The position numbers and the translations under genes are program-made. 64,000 nt of DNA from Eikenella glucosivorans. Its GTDB lineage: Bacteria; Pseudomonadota; Gammaproteobacteria; Burkholderiales; Neisseriaceae. The notes beneath the pieces are model-generated. The model saw only the letters and a list, made by a program, of their open reading frames with translations, searched no databases and had not been told where the DNA came from. Shown here piece after piece: positions 9,186 to 17,825 of this stretch. Within the stretch, counting starts at the first letter, position 1. The number at the start of each line of letters is the position of its first letter. The stretch is taken from the NCBI RefSeq assembly GCF_016025525.2, contig NZ_JACSGR010000006.1:1-64000 (forward strand), in the 5' to 3' direction.

Positions 9186-9506
9186 ATGATTACCCTCACC
9201 CAAAAAGCCGCCGACCACATCAGCAGCTTTCTTTCCAAGCGCGGCAAAGGCGAAGGCATCCGCGTGGGCGTGAAAACCAGCGGCTGCTCAGGCATGGCCT
9301 ATACGCTTGAATTTGTGGATGAAGTGCAGCCGGAAGACGTGATGTTTGAAGGGCACGGCGTGAAAGTGTTCGTCGATCCCAAAAGCCTGGTTTACCTCGA
9401 CGGCACCGAGCTGGACTACACTAAAGAAGGCCTGCAAGAAGGCTTCAAGTTCGCCAACCCGAATGTGAAAAACGAATGCGGCTGCGGCGAAAGCTTTAAT
9501 GTTTGA
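9186..9506 (+). CDS. iscA: Fe-S assembly protein IscA
   Basis: A-type carrier that binds iron or Fe-S clusters and delivers them to targets. The 106-residue protein has the invariant cysteines C34 (TSGCSGMAY), C98 and C100 (ECGCGESF). The start ATG follows AAGGAAACC. It closes the isc locus; the usual hscB, hscA and fdx genes do not follow, as the next genes are rlmE and ftsH. ErpA is a close relative, but isc context and sequence favour IscA. Confidence 0.93.
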   Translation: MITLTQKAADHISSFLSKRGKGEGIRVGVKTSGCSGMAYTLEFVDEVQPEDVMFEGHGVKVFVDPKSLVYLDGTELDYTKEGLQEGFKFANPNVKNECGCGESFNV

Positions 9507-9538
9507 GCCGCTTGACAAATAACAAAGCAGTGGCAATT

Positions 9539-9565
9539 TTCAGGTAGCCTTATCGGCTACCTGAA
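9539..9565. terminator. DUS hairpin after iscA
   Basis: An exact reverse DUS (9539-9550) and a one-mismatch forward DUS (9554-9565) separated by three bases form a tight hairpin that probably ends isc transcription. Confidence 0.65.
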
Positions 9566-9628
9566 AAACTTCGGCAGCCTTTTGCCCGTTCGGCTACAAT
9601 GCAGCCGTTTTTTGCTTGGGATTTCGCT

Positions 9629-10249
9629 ATGCCGCCCCGTTCCAAATCTTCCAAAACCTGGCTCAACGAGCACGTGAACGACCCCTATGTGCATCAGGCG
9701 CAGAAAGACGGCTACCGTGCGCGGGCGGCATACAAGTTGCTGGAAATCAACGAAAAAGACAAGTTGATTAAAAACGGCACGGTGCTGGCCGATTTGGGCA
9801 GCGCGCCGGGCAGCTGGTCGCAGGTGGCGGCCAAACTGGCGGGCGCGCAAGGGCAGGTGTTCGCGCTGGACATCCTGCCGATGGAGTCGATTGAAGGTGT
9901 ATCGTTTATTCAGGGCGATTTCCGCGAAGACGAAGTATTGGCCCAGCTGGAAAACCTGCTCGACGGCCGTGTGCTAGACCTTGTAATTTGCGACATGGCA
10001 CCCAATATGTCGGGCAATGCGGTAACCGACCAGGCGCGCAGCTATGTATTGTGCGAACTGGCTTTGGATTTTGCCGCCGACCACCTGAAAACGGGCGGCA
10101 ATATGCTGGTGAAAGTGTTTCAGGGTGCGGGTTTTCAGGAATATATGCAGGCCATGCGCGGGGTATTTGCCCAAGTGCTGGTGCGCAAACCCAAGGCTTC
10201 GCGCAGCCGTTCCAACGAAGTGTATCTTTTGGGGAAAAATAAAAGATAG
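9629..10249 (+). CDS. rlmE: 23S rRNA 2'-O-methyltransferase RlmE (FtsJ)
   Basis: Heat-shock methyltransferase that modifies U2552 in the A loop of 23S rRNA. The 206-residue form starts MPPRSKSSKTWL, matching the Neisseriaceae N-terminus; an in-frame ATG 30 bases upstream (9599) is less likely. SAM-binding motif is LADLGSAPGSWSQ, and the catalytic Lys/Asp elements include CDMAPNMSG and LVKVFQG. It sits directly upstream of ftsH, a pairing conserved widely in proteobacteria. Confidence 0.95.
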   Translation: MPPRSKSSKTWLNEHVNDPYVHQAQKDGYRARAAYKLLEINEKDKLIKNGTVLADLGSAPGSWSQVAAKLAGAQGQVFALDILPMESIEGVSFIQGDFREDEVLAQLENLLDGRVLDLVICDMAPNMSGNAVTDQARSYVLCELALDFAADHLKTGGNMLVKVFQGAGFQEYMQAMRGVFAQVLVRKPKASRSRSNEVYLLGKNKR

Positions 10250-10317
10250 CTTAGCGTTTGTGTCTGTATTTTCAGTAGTTTTTATTTTTGTTGGCATTAG
10301 ATTAGGAGCTGGTTACC

Positions 10318-12357
10318 GTGCGTAACACCGTCAGAACGATTTTGGTTTGGCTGTTTTTGGCCGGGGTATTGATTGCCTCGACCCAAACGCTGCTGGGCGG
10401 AAGAGAAAACAAACAACAAATCAACTATTCGCAATTTATCCAGCAGGTAAACAAAGGCGAAATCGCCAAAGTGGACATGGAAGGAACGTTGCTGAACGGC
10501 TATGTGCTCAAAGGCGAGCGCACCGACAAGACCAAGTTCTACACCAATGCGCCGATAGACGACAAACTTTTGACGCTGCTGCAGGAAAAAAACGTCGATT
10601 TCCGCTATATCCCGGAAGAGAAACAGAGCATGCTGACTGGCCTGCTGTTCAACCTGTTGCCGGTGATGCTGCTGATTGGCGCGTGGTTTTACTTTATGCG
10701 CGTGCAGAACGGCGGCGGGGGCAAGGGCGGGGCGTTTTCCTTCGGTAAGAGCCGCGCCCGCCTCTTGGATAAGGATGCCAACCGCGTAACCTTTGCCGAT
10801 GTGGCCGGCTGCGACGAGGCCAAGGAAGAAGTGCAAGAAATCGTAGACTACCTCAAAGCGCCGAACCGCTATCAGAGCTTGGGAGGCCGAGTGCCGCGCG
10901 GTATTCTGCTGGCCGGCAGCCCGGGCACGGGCAAAACCTTGCTGGCCAAGGCGATTGCCGGCGAGGCCGGAGTGCCGTTTTTCAGCATTTCCGGCTCGGA
11001 TTTTGTGGAAATGTTTGTCGGCGTGGGCGCTTCCCGCGTGCGCGATATGTTTGAGCAGGCCAAGAAAAACGCGCCTTGTATCATCTTTATCGACGAAATC
11101 GATGCGGTCGGCCGCCAGCGCGGCGCCGGCTTGGGAGGAGGCAACGACGAGCGTGAGCAGACTTTGAACCAGCTCTTGGTGGAGATGGACGGGTTTGAAA
11201 GCAACCAAACCGTTATCGTGATTGCCGCCACCAACCGCCCCGATGTGCTCGACCCGGCCTTGCAGCGCCCCGGCCGTTTCGACCGCCAAGTGGTGGTACC
11301 GCTGCCGGATATCCGCGGCCGCGAGCAAATTTTGCAAGTGCACGCTAGAAAAGTGCCGCTGGATGCGAGCGTGGATTTGATGTCTCTGGCGCGTGGCACG
11401 CCCGGTTTCTCCGGTGCCGATTTGGCCAATCTGGTGAACGAAGCCGCGCTGTTTGCCGGCCGCCGCAACAAAATCAAGGTGGATCAAAGCGATTTTGAAG
11501 ACGCCAAAGACAAGATCTATATGGGCCCGGAAAGGCGCAGCATGGTGATGCACGAAGACGAAAAACGCGCCACCGCCTACCACGAGGCCGGCCATGCCAT
11601 CGTGGCCGAGAGCCTGCCGTTTACCGACCCGGTGCATAAGGTAACCATCATGCCGCGCGGCCGGGCTTTGGGTTTGACTTGGCAGCTGCCCGAGCGCGAC
11701 CGCATCAGCATGTATAAAGACCAAATGCTCAGCCAGCTTTCCATCCTGTTTGGCGGGCGCATTGCCGAGGATATTTTTGTGGGCCGCATTTCCACAGGCG
11801 CCTCCAACGATTTCGAGCGTGCCACGCAGATGGCGCGCGAGATGGTAACGCGCTACGGCATGAGCGAGAAAATGGGTGTGATGGTGTATGCCGAAAACGA
11901 GGGCGAAGTGTTCCTCGGGCGCAGCGTAACCCGTTCGCAGCACATTTCCGAGAAAACGCAGCAGGAGGTGGATGCCGAAATCCGCCGCATTCTGGATGAG
12001 CAATATGCGGTGGCCTACAAGATTTTGGATGAAAACCGCGATAAGATGGAAACCATGTGTAAGGCTTTGATGGAATGGGAAACCATCGACCGCGACCAAG
12101 TGTTGGAAATCATGGAAGGCAAGCAGCCCAGCCCGCCGAAAGATTACAGCCACAATGTACGCGGCAAGGGCGATGGCGAAGCGCGGTCACAGGAAGGGCA
12201 AGAGCCGGAAGATGCAGCTGAACCTGCCGATTTGCCTGACGAGTTGCCGCAAACCGCCAAGCTGGCGCATGAGGAAACGCCGGCAGCAGTGGCTGACGGC
12301 GCGGCGGCTGAAGCGGATGTTTCCACCTTGCCGGCAGACCGCCAGAGCGATAAGTAA
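10318..12357 (+). CDS. ftsH: ATP-dependent zinc metalloprotease FtsH
   Basis: Membrane-anchored AAA+ protease degrading sigma-32, LpxC and misassembled membrane proteins. The 679-residue protein has two membrane spans (about 7-24 and 100-120) around a periplasmic domain, Walker A GSPGTGKT (200-207), Walker B IIFIDEID, the second region of homology NRPDVLDPALQRPGRFDRQ, and the zinc site HEAGH (422-426). GTG start, with AGGAG at 10304-10308. The C-terminal 70 residues are acidic and Ala/Glu-rich, as in Neisseria. A composite DUS repeat follows the stop. Confidence 0.98.
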   Translation: MRNTVRTILVWLFLAGVLIASTQTLLGGRENKQQINYSQFIQQVNKGEIAKVDMEGTLLNGYVLKGERTDKTKFYTNAPIDDKLLTLLQEKNVDFRYIPEEKQSMLTGLLFNLLPVMLLIGAWFYFMRVQNGGGGKGGAFSFGKSRARLLDKDANRVTFADVAGCDEAKEEVQEIVDYLKAPNRYQSLGGRVPRGILLAGSPGTGKTLLAKAIAGEAGVPFFSISGSDFVEMFVGVGASRVRDMFEQAKKNAPCIIFIDEIDAVGRQRGAGLGGGNDEREQTLNQLLVEMDGFESNQTVIVIAATNRPDVLDPALQRPGRFDRQVVVPLPDIRGREQILQVHARKVPLDASVDLMSLARGTPGFSGADLANLVNEAALFAGRRNKIKVDQSDFEDAKDKIYMGPERRSMVMHEDEKRATAYHEAGHAIVAESLPFTDPVHKVTIMPRGRALGLTWQLPERDRISMYKDQMLSQLSILFGGRIAEDIFVGRISTGASNDFERATQMAREMVTRYGMSEKMGVMVYAENEGEVFLGRSVTRSQHISEKTQQEVDAEIRRILDEQYAVAYKILDENRDKMETMCKALMEWETIDRDQVLEIMEGKQPSPPKDYSHNVRGKGDGEARSQEGQEPEDAAEPADLPDELPQTAKLAHEETPAAVADGAAAEADVSTLPADRQSDK

Positions 12358-12366
12358 GCATAGAAA

Positions 12367-12492
12367 AGGCTACCTGAAAACGATATCTTGGCGCAGCCAA
12401 GGTTGAGTTTCTGCGAAACTAAAAAGTTTTCAGGTAGCCTTCGTTGTGTTTGAGGCTACCTGAAAATGCATTGGAATATTTTCAGGTAGCCT
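12367..12492. repeat. Composite DUS-tail repeat and DUS pairs after ftsH
   Basis: Four exact DUS in two inverted pairs (12367/12429 and 12453/12481). Between the first two lies a copy of a longer repeat: the hairpin CTTGGC-GCA-GCCAAG (12387-12401) followed by TTGAGTTTCTGCGAAACTAAA. The same tail follows DUS at six or more other sites in the window. Together they probably terminate ftsH and, from the other side, the hemerythrin gene. Confidence 0.8.
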
Positions 12493-12561
12493 TTGATTTT
12501 GCCTTGCAGGGGTTCGCCGTGTTTGTGTTGGCTTTGCTGTTGATTGCGTTTTCAGTCAGTC

Positions 12562-13065
12562 TCAGCCTTGCCGTCTGGCGGCCATGCGTTTGCCGATGAT
12601 GCGCAGTTCTTCGGTGGGGATTTTTTGGTCGCCCAGGTCGAAGAGTTGTTCTTCGCGCGGGATGTGGAAGTCGTAGCCGGCGGTGAAGCGGGCAATCAGT
12701 TCGGGGTTGAGCGGGGCGCCGTGGGCGAGGTCGGCGAGGTGTTGGTTGAGTTCGTCCCAATTGCGGTGCAGGGTGTCGTGTTCGGCTTCGAGCGCTTGGA
12801 TGATGGGATGGGCTTCGGGGGTGTAGCGGAGCAGCAGGGGGAAGAAGTCTTCTTCTTCGTCTTGGTGGTGCAGGGGGGCGGCGACATTGAAGTAGTGCCG
12901 GATTTGGGCAATGCTTTGCTCGGCGATGTTGTTGTAGCCGTACTGCTTCAGGTAGCCTTCCAGCATGTTGAGCTGGCTGCAGAAGCGCTGTACTTTGCCG
13001 TGGCAGGCGCGGAGCATGGCGGTGGGTTGTTCGAAGGTGACGGATTGGGTGTTGAATAGGTCCAT
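12562..13065 (-). CDS. Hemerythrin HHE-domain protein
   Basis: A 167-residue all-helical protein of the hemerythrin-like family, which binds a di-iron centre and often handles oxygen, NO or iron. Candidate ligands are H22 (RACHGKV), H66/H67 and E71-E72 (LHHQDEEED), the HD pair near 96 (EAEHDTLH) and H134. A DUS at 12947-12958 is read within the gene as EGYLKQ (about 36-41), on a surface loop between helices. It lies downstream of bfd on the same strand, so iron-related regulation is likely. Confidence 0.88.
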   Translation of the reverse strand: MDLFNTQSVTFEQPTAMLRACHGKVQRFCSQLNMLEGYLKQYGYNNIAEQSIAQIRHYFNVAAPLHHQDEEEDFFPLLLRYTPEAHPIIQALEAEHDTLHRNWDELNQHLADLAHGAPLNPELIARFTAGYDFHIPREEQLFDLGDQKIPTEELRIIGKRMAARRQG

Positions 13066-13170
13066 GGTTGTTTTCTTTAATGAGGCTACCTGAAAATGTA
13101 GGCTTCGGCTAAAAACGAAATGCTGCCGTGGGCGGGCAGCATTGTCAATGTTGTCGGATGGGGCAGGGGG

Positions 13171-13371
13171 TTATTGCAGGTTGCCGTTGGTGGCGGGGGT
13201 GGCTTGGCTGTCGCTGCGTTTGCCGAGATAGGATACGGCTAAATCGGCGCAGCAGCCGCAGCAGGTGGCCACGCCGAGCGTGGCTTGCAAATCGCTCAGG
13301 CTGCTGGCGCCGGCGGCGACGGTTTCTTGAATTTGGCGGTCGGAAACGGCATTGCAAACGCAGACGAACAT
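13171..13371 (-). CDS. bfd: Bacterioferritin-associated ferredoxin
   Basis: Small [2Fe-2S] ferredoxin that reduces the core of bacterioferritin to release iron. The 66-residue protein has the Bfd ligand pattern C4-x-C6 ... C38-x2-C41 (MFVCVCNAVSD and TCCGCC); extra cysteines at 37 and 40 double each position of the second pair. A probable Fur box lies 29-46 bases upstream. The last 15 residues are polar and low-complexity. It precedes the hemerythrin gene by about 105 bases with a DUS between. Confidence 0.93.
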   Translation of the reverse strand: MFVCVCNAVSDRQIQETVAAGASSLSDLQATLGVATCCGCCADLAVSYLGKRSDSQATPATNGNLQ

Positions 13372-13399
13372 GATGCACCTCTATCGGAGTGGTTTATTT

Positions 13400-13417
13400 A
13401 TGATGAGAATTAGTATT
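13400..13417 (-). promoter_or_regulatory. Probable Fur box upstream of bfd
   Basis: Read on the minus strand, the 18 bases are AATACT-AATTCT-CATCAT, three adjacent hexamers each matching the Fur unit NATWAT at five of six positions. It is 29 to 46 bases before the bfd start, where a repressor would block RNA polymerase. This fits induction of bfd under iron starvation. By pattern only. Confidence 0.5.
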
Positions 13418-13619
13418 GTTGCGATATGTTAATGGAAATTACTTATGATGGCAATAGGTTTTGCGATGCTGGGTCAGATGGTTTGAACTTCGTTGAAGCC
13501 TGTGCTTTCGGGGAGCATTTGGGGTGTGGTGCGAAACAGTTTGGGCGGGGCATTAAGTTTGGCCGCTGGCGGGCGCTTTATAGTAAAATGCGGCCACTTT
13601 TTATCTGCTGAAATATGAA

Positions 13620-14114
13620 ATGAATATGAATAAGATTGCGTGGTTCCGCCTGTGGCCGTATGCGCTGTTGGCGGGCTTGGTGGTGCTAGCCGACCAGTGG
13701 AGCAAGCTGTGGGTGCTGGATCATGTGGTGTTCAATTGGCGCATTCCGGTGATTGAGGGTTTTTTCGACATCACCCATGTGTACAACCCGGGCGCGGCGT
13801 TTAGTTTTTTGGCCGGGGCTTCGGGCTGGCAGAAATATCTGTTTGCCGGCTTGGCGGTGGTGGTGACGCTGTATTTAGTGTCGGGAATACGCGCGCAGAA
13901 GTTTGGGCGTGTGGGCAATGTGGCGGCGGCGATGATTATCGGCGGCGCCATCGGCAATGTGATCGACCGCATCAACTACGGCCATGTGGTGGATTTCCTG
14001 CTGTTTTATTGGCAGAATCATTATTACCCGGCGTTTAATGTGGCAGACAGTTTCATTTGCATTGGCGCAGCATTGTTCGTTATTGACGGTTTGCGTCAGG
14101 GTAAGCACGAATAA
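13620..14114 (+). CDS. lspA: Lipoprotein signal peptidase (SPase II)
   Basis: Integral membrane aspartyl protease that cleaves prolipoprotein signal peptides before the lipid-modified Cys. The 164-residue protein has four membrane spans and the catalytic aspartates D116 (GNVIDR) and D143 (FNVADS). The start could be ATG 13620 or the in-frame ATG 13626. ileS, the common upstream partner, is absent. A composite DUS repeat separates lspA from ispH. Lipoprotein substrates in this window include the proteins at 8317, 46190, MtrC and MtrE. Confidence 0.95.
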   Translation: MNMNKIAWFRLWPYALLAGLVVLADQWSKLWVLDHVVFNWRIPVIEGFFDITHVYNPGAAFSFLAGASGWQKYLFAGLAVVVTLYLVSGIRAQKFGRVGNVAAAMIIGGAIGNVIDRINYGHVVDFLLFYWQNHYYPAFNVADSFICIGAALFVIDGLRQGKHE

Positions 14115-14118
14115 AAAT

Positions 14119-14207
14119 AGGCTACCTGAAAATTTAAACTTTAGCGAAGCTAAAATGATGATTTGGTGCAGCCAAGGATAGGTTTCTGTGGAGCGAAAAT
14201 TTGAAGC
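14119..14207 (+). repeat. Composite DUS-tail repeat between lspA and ispH
   Basis: An exact DUS (14119-14130) is followed by the perfect hairpin TTTAGC-GAA-GCTAAA, then by TTTGGTGCAGCCAAGG and GGTTTCTGTGGAGCGAAAA. These match, with divergence, the tail found at 12367, 45602, 50212 and 58039. The element fills almost the entire gap and ends just before the ispH ribosome site. Confidence 0.65.
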
Positions 14208-14230
14208 CACACGCAAGAGGATAGGAAAAC

Positions 14231-15163
14231 ATGGCGAAAACCATTATGCTGGCCAATCCGCGCGGCTTTTGCGCGGGCGTGGACCGGGCCATCAATATTG
14301 TGGAACGGGCGCTGGAGCAGTTCGGCGCGCCGATTTATGTGCGGCATGAGGTGGTGCACAACAAATTCGTGGTGGACAACCTGCGTGCCAAGGGTGCGGT
14401 TTTTGTGGAAGATTTGGTGGAGGTGCCGCGGGGTGCCACGCTGATTTATTCGGCACACGGCGTATCCAAGGCGGTGCAGCAGGAGGCAGCGGAACGCGGT
14501 TTCCGCGTGTTTGACGCCACTTGCCCGCTGGTGACCAAAGTGCATCGCGAAGTGGCGCGGTTAGACGAAAACGGCTATCAAATCATCATGATCGGCCACG
14601 CCGGCCACCCGGAAGTGGAAGGCACAATGGGGCAGCTGGCACCGGGCAGCATGCTGCTGGTGGAAACAGCGGCGGATGTGGCCACACTGGAAGTACGCAA
14701 CCAAAATAAATTGGCGCATGTGAGCCAAACCACGCTGTCGGTGGACGAAACCAAGGAAATCATCGATGCCCTGCGCGCGCGTTTTCCCAATATCAAAAGC
14801 CCGCACAAAGAGGATATTTGCTATGCCACCACCAACCGGCAGGAAGCGGTGAAGCAGCTGGCGGCGGATTGTGATGTGGTGGTGGTGGTGGGTTCGCCTA
14901 ATTCGTCCAACAGCAACCGTTTGCGCGAAGTGGCGGCGCAGCAGGGTGTGGATGCCTATATGGTGGACAACGCAGGCTACCTGAAAAAAGAATGGTTTGC
15001 CGGCAAGGAGCGCGTGGGCATTACCGCCGGGGCTTCGGCGCCGGAAGTGCTGGTGCGGGAAGTGGTGGATACCGTGCAAGGCTGGGGCTATGCCACGGTG
15101 CGGGAAAGCTCGGGTGAGCAGGAAAGCATCGTGTTTGTGCTACCCAAAGAGTTGCGTGCTTAA
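14231..15163 (+). CDS. ispH: 4-Hydroxy-3-methylbut-2-enyl diphosphate reductase
   Basis: Last enzyme of the MEP isoprenoid pathway; reduces HMBPP to IPP and DMAPP with a [4Fe-4S] centre. The 310-residue protein has the three cluster cysteines C14 (RGFCAGV), C98 (DATCPLV) and C197 (DICYATTNRQ). AGAGGATAGGA provides a strong ribosome site. A DUS at 14974-14985 is translated in frame as AGYLKKEW (about 247-254), a surface region. A strong intrinsic terminator follows. Confidence 0.97.
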   Translation: MAKTIMLANPRGFCAGVDRAINIVERALEQFGAPIYVRHEVVHNKFVVDNLRAKGAVFVEDLVEVPRGATLIYSAHGVSKAVQQEAAERGFRVFDATCPLVTKVHREVARLDENGYQIIMIGHAGHPEVEGTMGQLAPGSMLLVETAADVATLEVRNQNKLAHVSQTTLSVDETKEIIDALRARFPNIKSPHKEDICYATTNRQEAVKQLAADCDVVVVVGSPNSSNSNRLREVAAQQGVDAYMVDNAGYLKKEWFAGKERVGITAGASAPEVLVREVVDTVQGWGYATVRESSGEQESIVFVLPKELRA

Positions 15164-15173
15164 TTAGCTAAAC

Positions 15174-15222
15174 AACATCATCCCCTGTTGTGGTTTACTG
15201 CCGGCAGGGGATGATGTTTTTT
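15174..15222 (+). terminator. Intrinsic terminator of ispH
   Basis: CATCATCCCCTG (15176-15187) pairs perfectly with CAGGGGATGATG (15205-15216) and is followed by TTTTTT. This is a non-DUS intrinsic terminator 12 bases after the ispH stop. Confidence 0.9.
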
Positions 15223-15315
15223 GCTATGTGCTTCTTGTTTCCAAGGATGGCAGGCAAAAAAGCAGGCTACCTGAGAAATCAGAGTAGCCTGGAATGAACA
15301 GCTAGAGAGTAACTT

Positions 15316-15858
15316 TTACTGGGAACAGATGCTGCTTTCGAGCACCGGCGGGATGTCGCCGGCACAAGCCCAAATCAATTTGCCCTGATCCTGCATCGGC
15401 AGCAGCAGCACGGCGCGTTCGGCCGAGCCGCCGGCAGGAATGGCGGTAATCGCACCCTGGCTGAGGGTGATGCTCTGCCAGAAGGCTTTTTGTCCGGAGG
15501 GAACATCGATTGCTTCGTTGATTTCGTTCAGGCGGGTGCCTTTGGCCAAGCGGGTTTCCACCCATACTTTGGCCATATTCAGTGCTTCAACCGCTTGAGC
15601 ATCGGTGATGAGGGGTGCGGCAGGGGCTTGCGGAGCAGCACTACCGGCACCGGCACTTTCTTCCGCAGCCGGGTCGGCCAAGCCGACCAGTTCTTTGGCC
15701 TGTTCGATGATGTCAGGATTCAGATAAGCGTAAGCGCCGCCGCCAATCAGCAGGGCGGCCAGCAGCAAGCCAACTATGCGGCCTGAGCCGCCCCCGCTGT
15801 TGCGTTTATTGCGGGATTGCTTGCGGTTGCGGGAAAGTTTTCTCGTTGCGGTAGCCAT
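15316..15858 (-). CDS. Pilin-like single-span membrane protein
   Basis: A 180-residue protein starting MATATRKLSRNRK (in-frame codons upstream to 16068 lie in AT-rich DNA and a DUS, so the later start is preferred). A basic, Ser/Asn-rich N-terminus (1-30) is followed by one membrane span (about 32-53), an Ala/Pro linker and a C-terminal domain. The end, WACAG...PPVLESSIC, resembles the disulphide-bonded C-terminal loop of type IV pilins, although the N-terminus is not a class III pilin leader. I call it pilin-like only on that ground. Confidence 0.6.
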   Translation of the reverse strand: MATATRKLSRNRKQSRNKRNSGGGSGRIVGLLLAALLIGGGAYAYLNPDIIEQAKELVGLADPAAEESAGAGSAAPQAPAAPLITDAQAVEALNMAKVWVETRLAKGTRLNEINEAIDVPSGQKAFWQSITLSQGAITAIPAGGSAERAVLLLPMQDQGKLIWACAGDIPPVLESSICSQ

Positions 15859-16080
15859 GTAGCGGTTGTCCTTAGTAGATTCGGTGTAATTGGAATTAGA
15901 TAGGAAAAGATTCTCCAAAGTGGTAAGCATAATCTGTGCCAAAGTTTTCTTTGGATGGTGGTGCGGCTGAGATATTTCTATTATTAATTGTTTTAACTTA
16001 ATTTTTAATATATCCGAAAGCTGGCGGCCTGTTGTGCCAACGAGAAGGCTACCTGAAAAATCTGACAAAAAACACTAAAA

Positions 16081-16104
16081 AAGCACCCTCAAACGAGGGT
16101 GCTT
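16081..16104 (-). terminator. Intrinsic terminator of groESL
   Basis: AAGCACCCTC-AAAC-GAGGGTGCTT forms a perfect 10-bp stem with a 4-base loop. Read from groEL on the minus strand it is followed by TTTTAGTGTTTTTTG. It lies 26 bases after the groEL stop. Confidence 0.92.
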
Positions 16105-16129
16105 TCACATAGCGCGGGCTAGGGGGTGA

Positions 16130-17773
16130 TTACATCATGCCCATTCCGCCCATGCCTCCCATTCCGCCCATGTCGGGAGCGGCGGGTTTGTCTTCCGGAA
16201 TGTCGGCCACCATGCATTCGGTGGTCAGCATCAGGCCGGCGATGGAGGCGGCATTTTGCAGAGCGAAGCGGGTTACTTTGGCCGGGTCGATCACGCCCAT
16301 TTCCAGCATGTCGCCGTAGCTGTCGTTACCGGCGTTGTAGCCGAAGTTGCCACTGCCTTCCAACACTTTGTTCACCACCACGCTCGGCTCGCCGCCGGCG
16401 TTGGCCACAATCTGGCGCAGCGGAGATTCAACCGCACGCAACACGATTTGCACGCCGGCTTCCTGGTCGGCATTGGCGGTTTCCACTTTGCTCAGGGCAG
16501 AGCGAGCACGCAGCAGGGCCACGCCGCCGCCAGCTACCACGCCTTCTTCCACGGCGGCACGGGTGGCGTGCAGCGCGTCGTCCACGCGGTCTTTCTTCTC
16601 TTTCATTTCCACTTCGGTGGCCGCGCCCACTTTGATCACGGCCACGCCGCCGGCCAGCTTGGCCACACGCTCTTGCAGTTTTTCTTTGTCGTATTCGCTG
16701 GTAGCGGTTTCAATCTGGGTGCGGATTTCGGCCACGCGGGCTTCCACGGTGGATTTATTACCCAAGCCGTCGATGATGGTGGTGTTTTCTTTGCCCACCT
16801 CGATGCGTTTGGCTTGGCCCAAATCTTCCAGCGTGGCTTTTTCCAAAGACAAGCCCACTTCTTCGGCAATCACGGTGCCGCCGGTGAGGATGGCGATGTC
16901 TTGCAGCATGGCTTTGCGGCGGTCACCGAAGCCCGGGGCTTTCACAGCCACGGTTTTGAGGATACCGCGCAGGTTGTTTACCACCAGCGTAGCCAAGGCT
17001 TCACCTTCCACGTCTTCAGCGATAATCAAGAGCGGGCGGCTGGTTTTGGCCACTTGCTCCAACACCGGCAACAGGTCGCGGATGTTGCTGATTTTCTTGT
17101 CGAACAGCAACACAAACGGGCTGTCCAGCTCGGCCAGCTGTTTCTCCGGGTTGCTCACGAAATAGGGGGAGAGGTAGCCGCGGTCGAACTGCATGCCTTT
17201 CACTACTTCCACTTCGTTTTCCAGCGATTTGCCGTCTTCCACGGTAATCACGCCTTCTTTGCCCACTTCGTTCATCGCCTGGGCGATGATGTTGCCGATG
17301 GACTCGTCGGAGTTGGCGGAAATAGAGGCTACTTGAGCGATTTCCTTGGATTTTTCCGGCACGGCTTTGGAAATGTTTTGCAACTCGGCCACCAGGGCGG
17401 CCACGGCTTTGTCGATACCGCGTTTCAGGTCGGTCGGGTTCATGCCGGCGGTGACGTATTTCATACCCTCGGCTACGATGGATTGTGCCAGAACGGTGGC
17501 GGTGGTGGTGCCGTCGCCGGCCACATCGTTGGTTTTGGAGGCGACTTCTTTCACCATTTGCGCGCCCATGTTTTCAAACTTGTCTTTCAGTTCGATTTCC
17601 TTGGCCACGGTTACGCCGTCTTTGGTGATCTGCGGGCCGCCGAAAGCGCGGTCGAGCACCACGTTGCGGCCTTTCGGGCCGAGGGTGACTTTTACGGCGT
17701 TAGACAGAATATTTACGCCGTTTACCATCTTCTGACGGACTTCGTTGCCGAACTGTACATCTTTTGCTGCCAT
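16130..17773 (-). CDS. groEL: Chaperonin GroEL (Cpn60)
   Basis: ATP-driven 60-kDa chaperonin, forming a 14-mer with GroES lid. The 547-residue protein starts MAAKDVQFG and has the conserved ATP-site segments (LGPKGRNVVLD, GDGTTTATVLAQ) and the flexible C-terminal GGM repeat (GGMGGMGGMGMM). Downstream of groES by about 50 bases, in one operon ended by a strong terminator. No DUS lies inside the gene, consistent with tight sequence constraint. Confidence 0.99.
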   Translation of the reverse strand: MAAKDVQFGNEVRQKMVNGVNILSNAVKVTLGPKGRNVVLDRAFGGPQITKDGVTVAKEIELKDKFENMGAQMVKEVASKTNDVAGDGTTTATVLAQSIVAEGMKYVTAGMNPTDLKRGIDKAVAALVAELQNISKAVPEKSKEIAQVASISANSDESIGNIIAQAMNEVGKEGVITVEDGKSLENEVEVVKGMQFDRGYLSPYFVSNPEKQLAELDSPFVLLFDKKISNIRDLLPVLEQVAKTSRPLLIIAEDVEGEALATLVVNNLRGILKTVAVKAPGFGDRRKAMLQDIAILTGGTVIAEEVGLSLEKATLEDLGQAKRIEVGKENTTIIDGLGNKSTVEARVAEIRTQIETATSEYDKEKLQERVAKLAGGVAVIKVGAATEVEMKEKKDRVDDALHATRAAVEEGVVAGGGVALLRARSALSKVETANADQEAGVQIVLRAVESPLRQIVANAGGEPSVVVNKVLEGSGNFGYNAGNDSYGDMLEMGVIDPAKVTRFALQNAASIAGLMLTTECMVADIPEDKPAAPDMGGMGGMGGMGMM

Positions 17774-17825
17774 GTGTATGACTCCTAAAATAAAAAATCA
17801 GAAATTATTTGCTCTTGAGCGGTGT

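Noticed and set aside
10297..12153. 618-codon open frame antisense to ftsH
   Set aside because: Mirror of a highly conserved gene in GC-rich DNA; no family features, no ribosome site, His/Gln-rich shadow composition.
12367..12492. DUS arrays as CRISPR
   Set aside because: Repeats are 12-14 bases, alternate in orientation, have irregular spacing and no cas genes.
13426..13611. 61-codon frame between bfd and lspA
   Set aside because: Lies over the probable promoter region of lspA, has no ribosome site or family resemblance.
16256..17788. 510-codon frame antisense to groEL
   Set aside because: Shadow of GroEL; Phe/His/Gly-rich with no recognisable domain.
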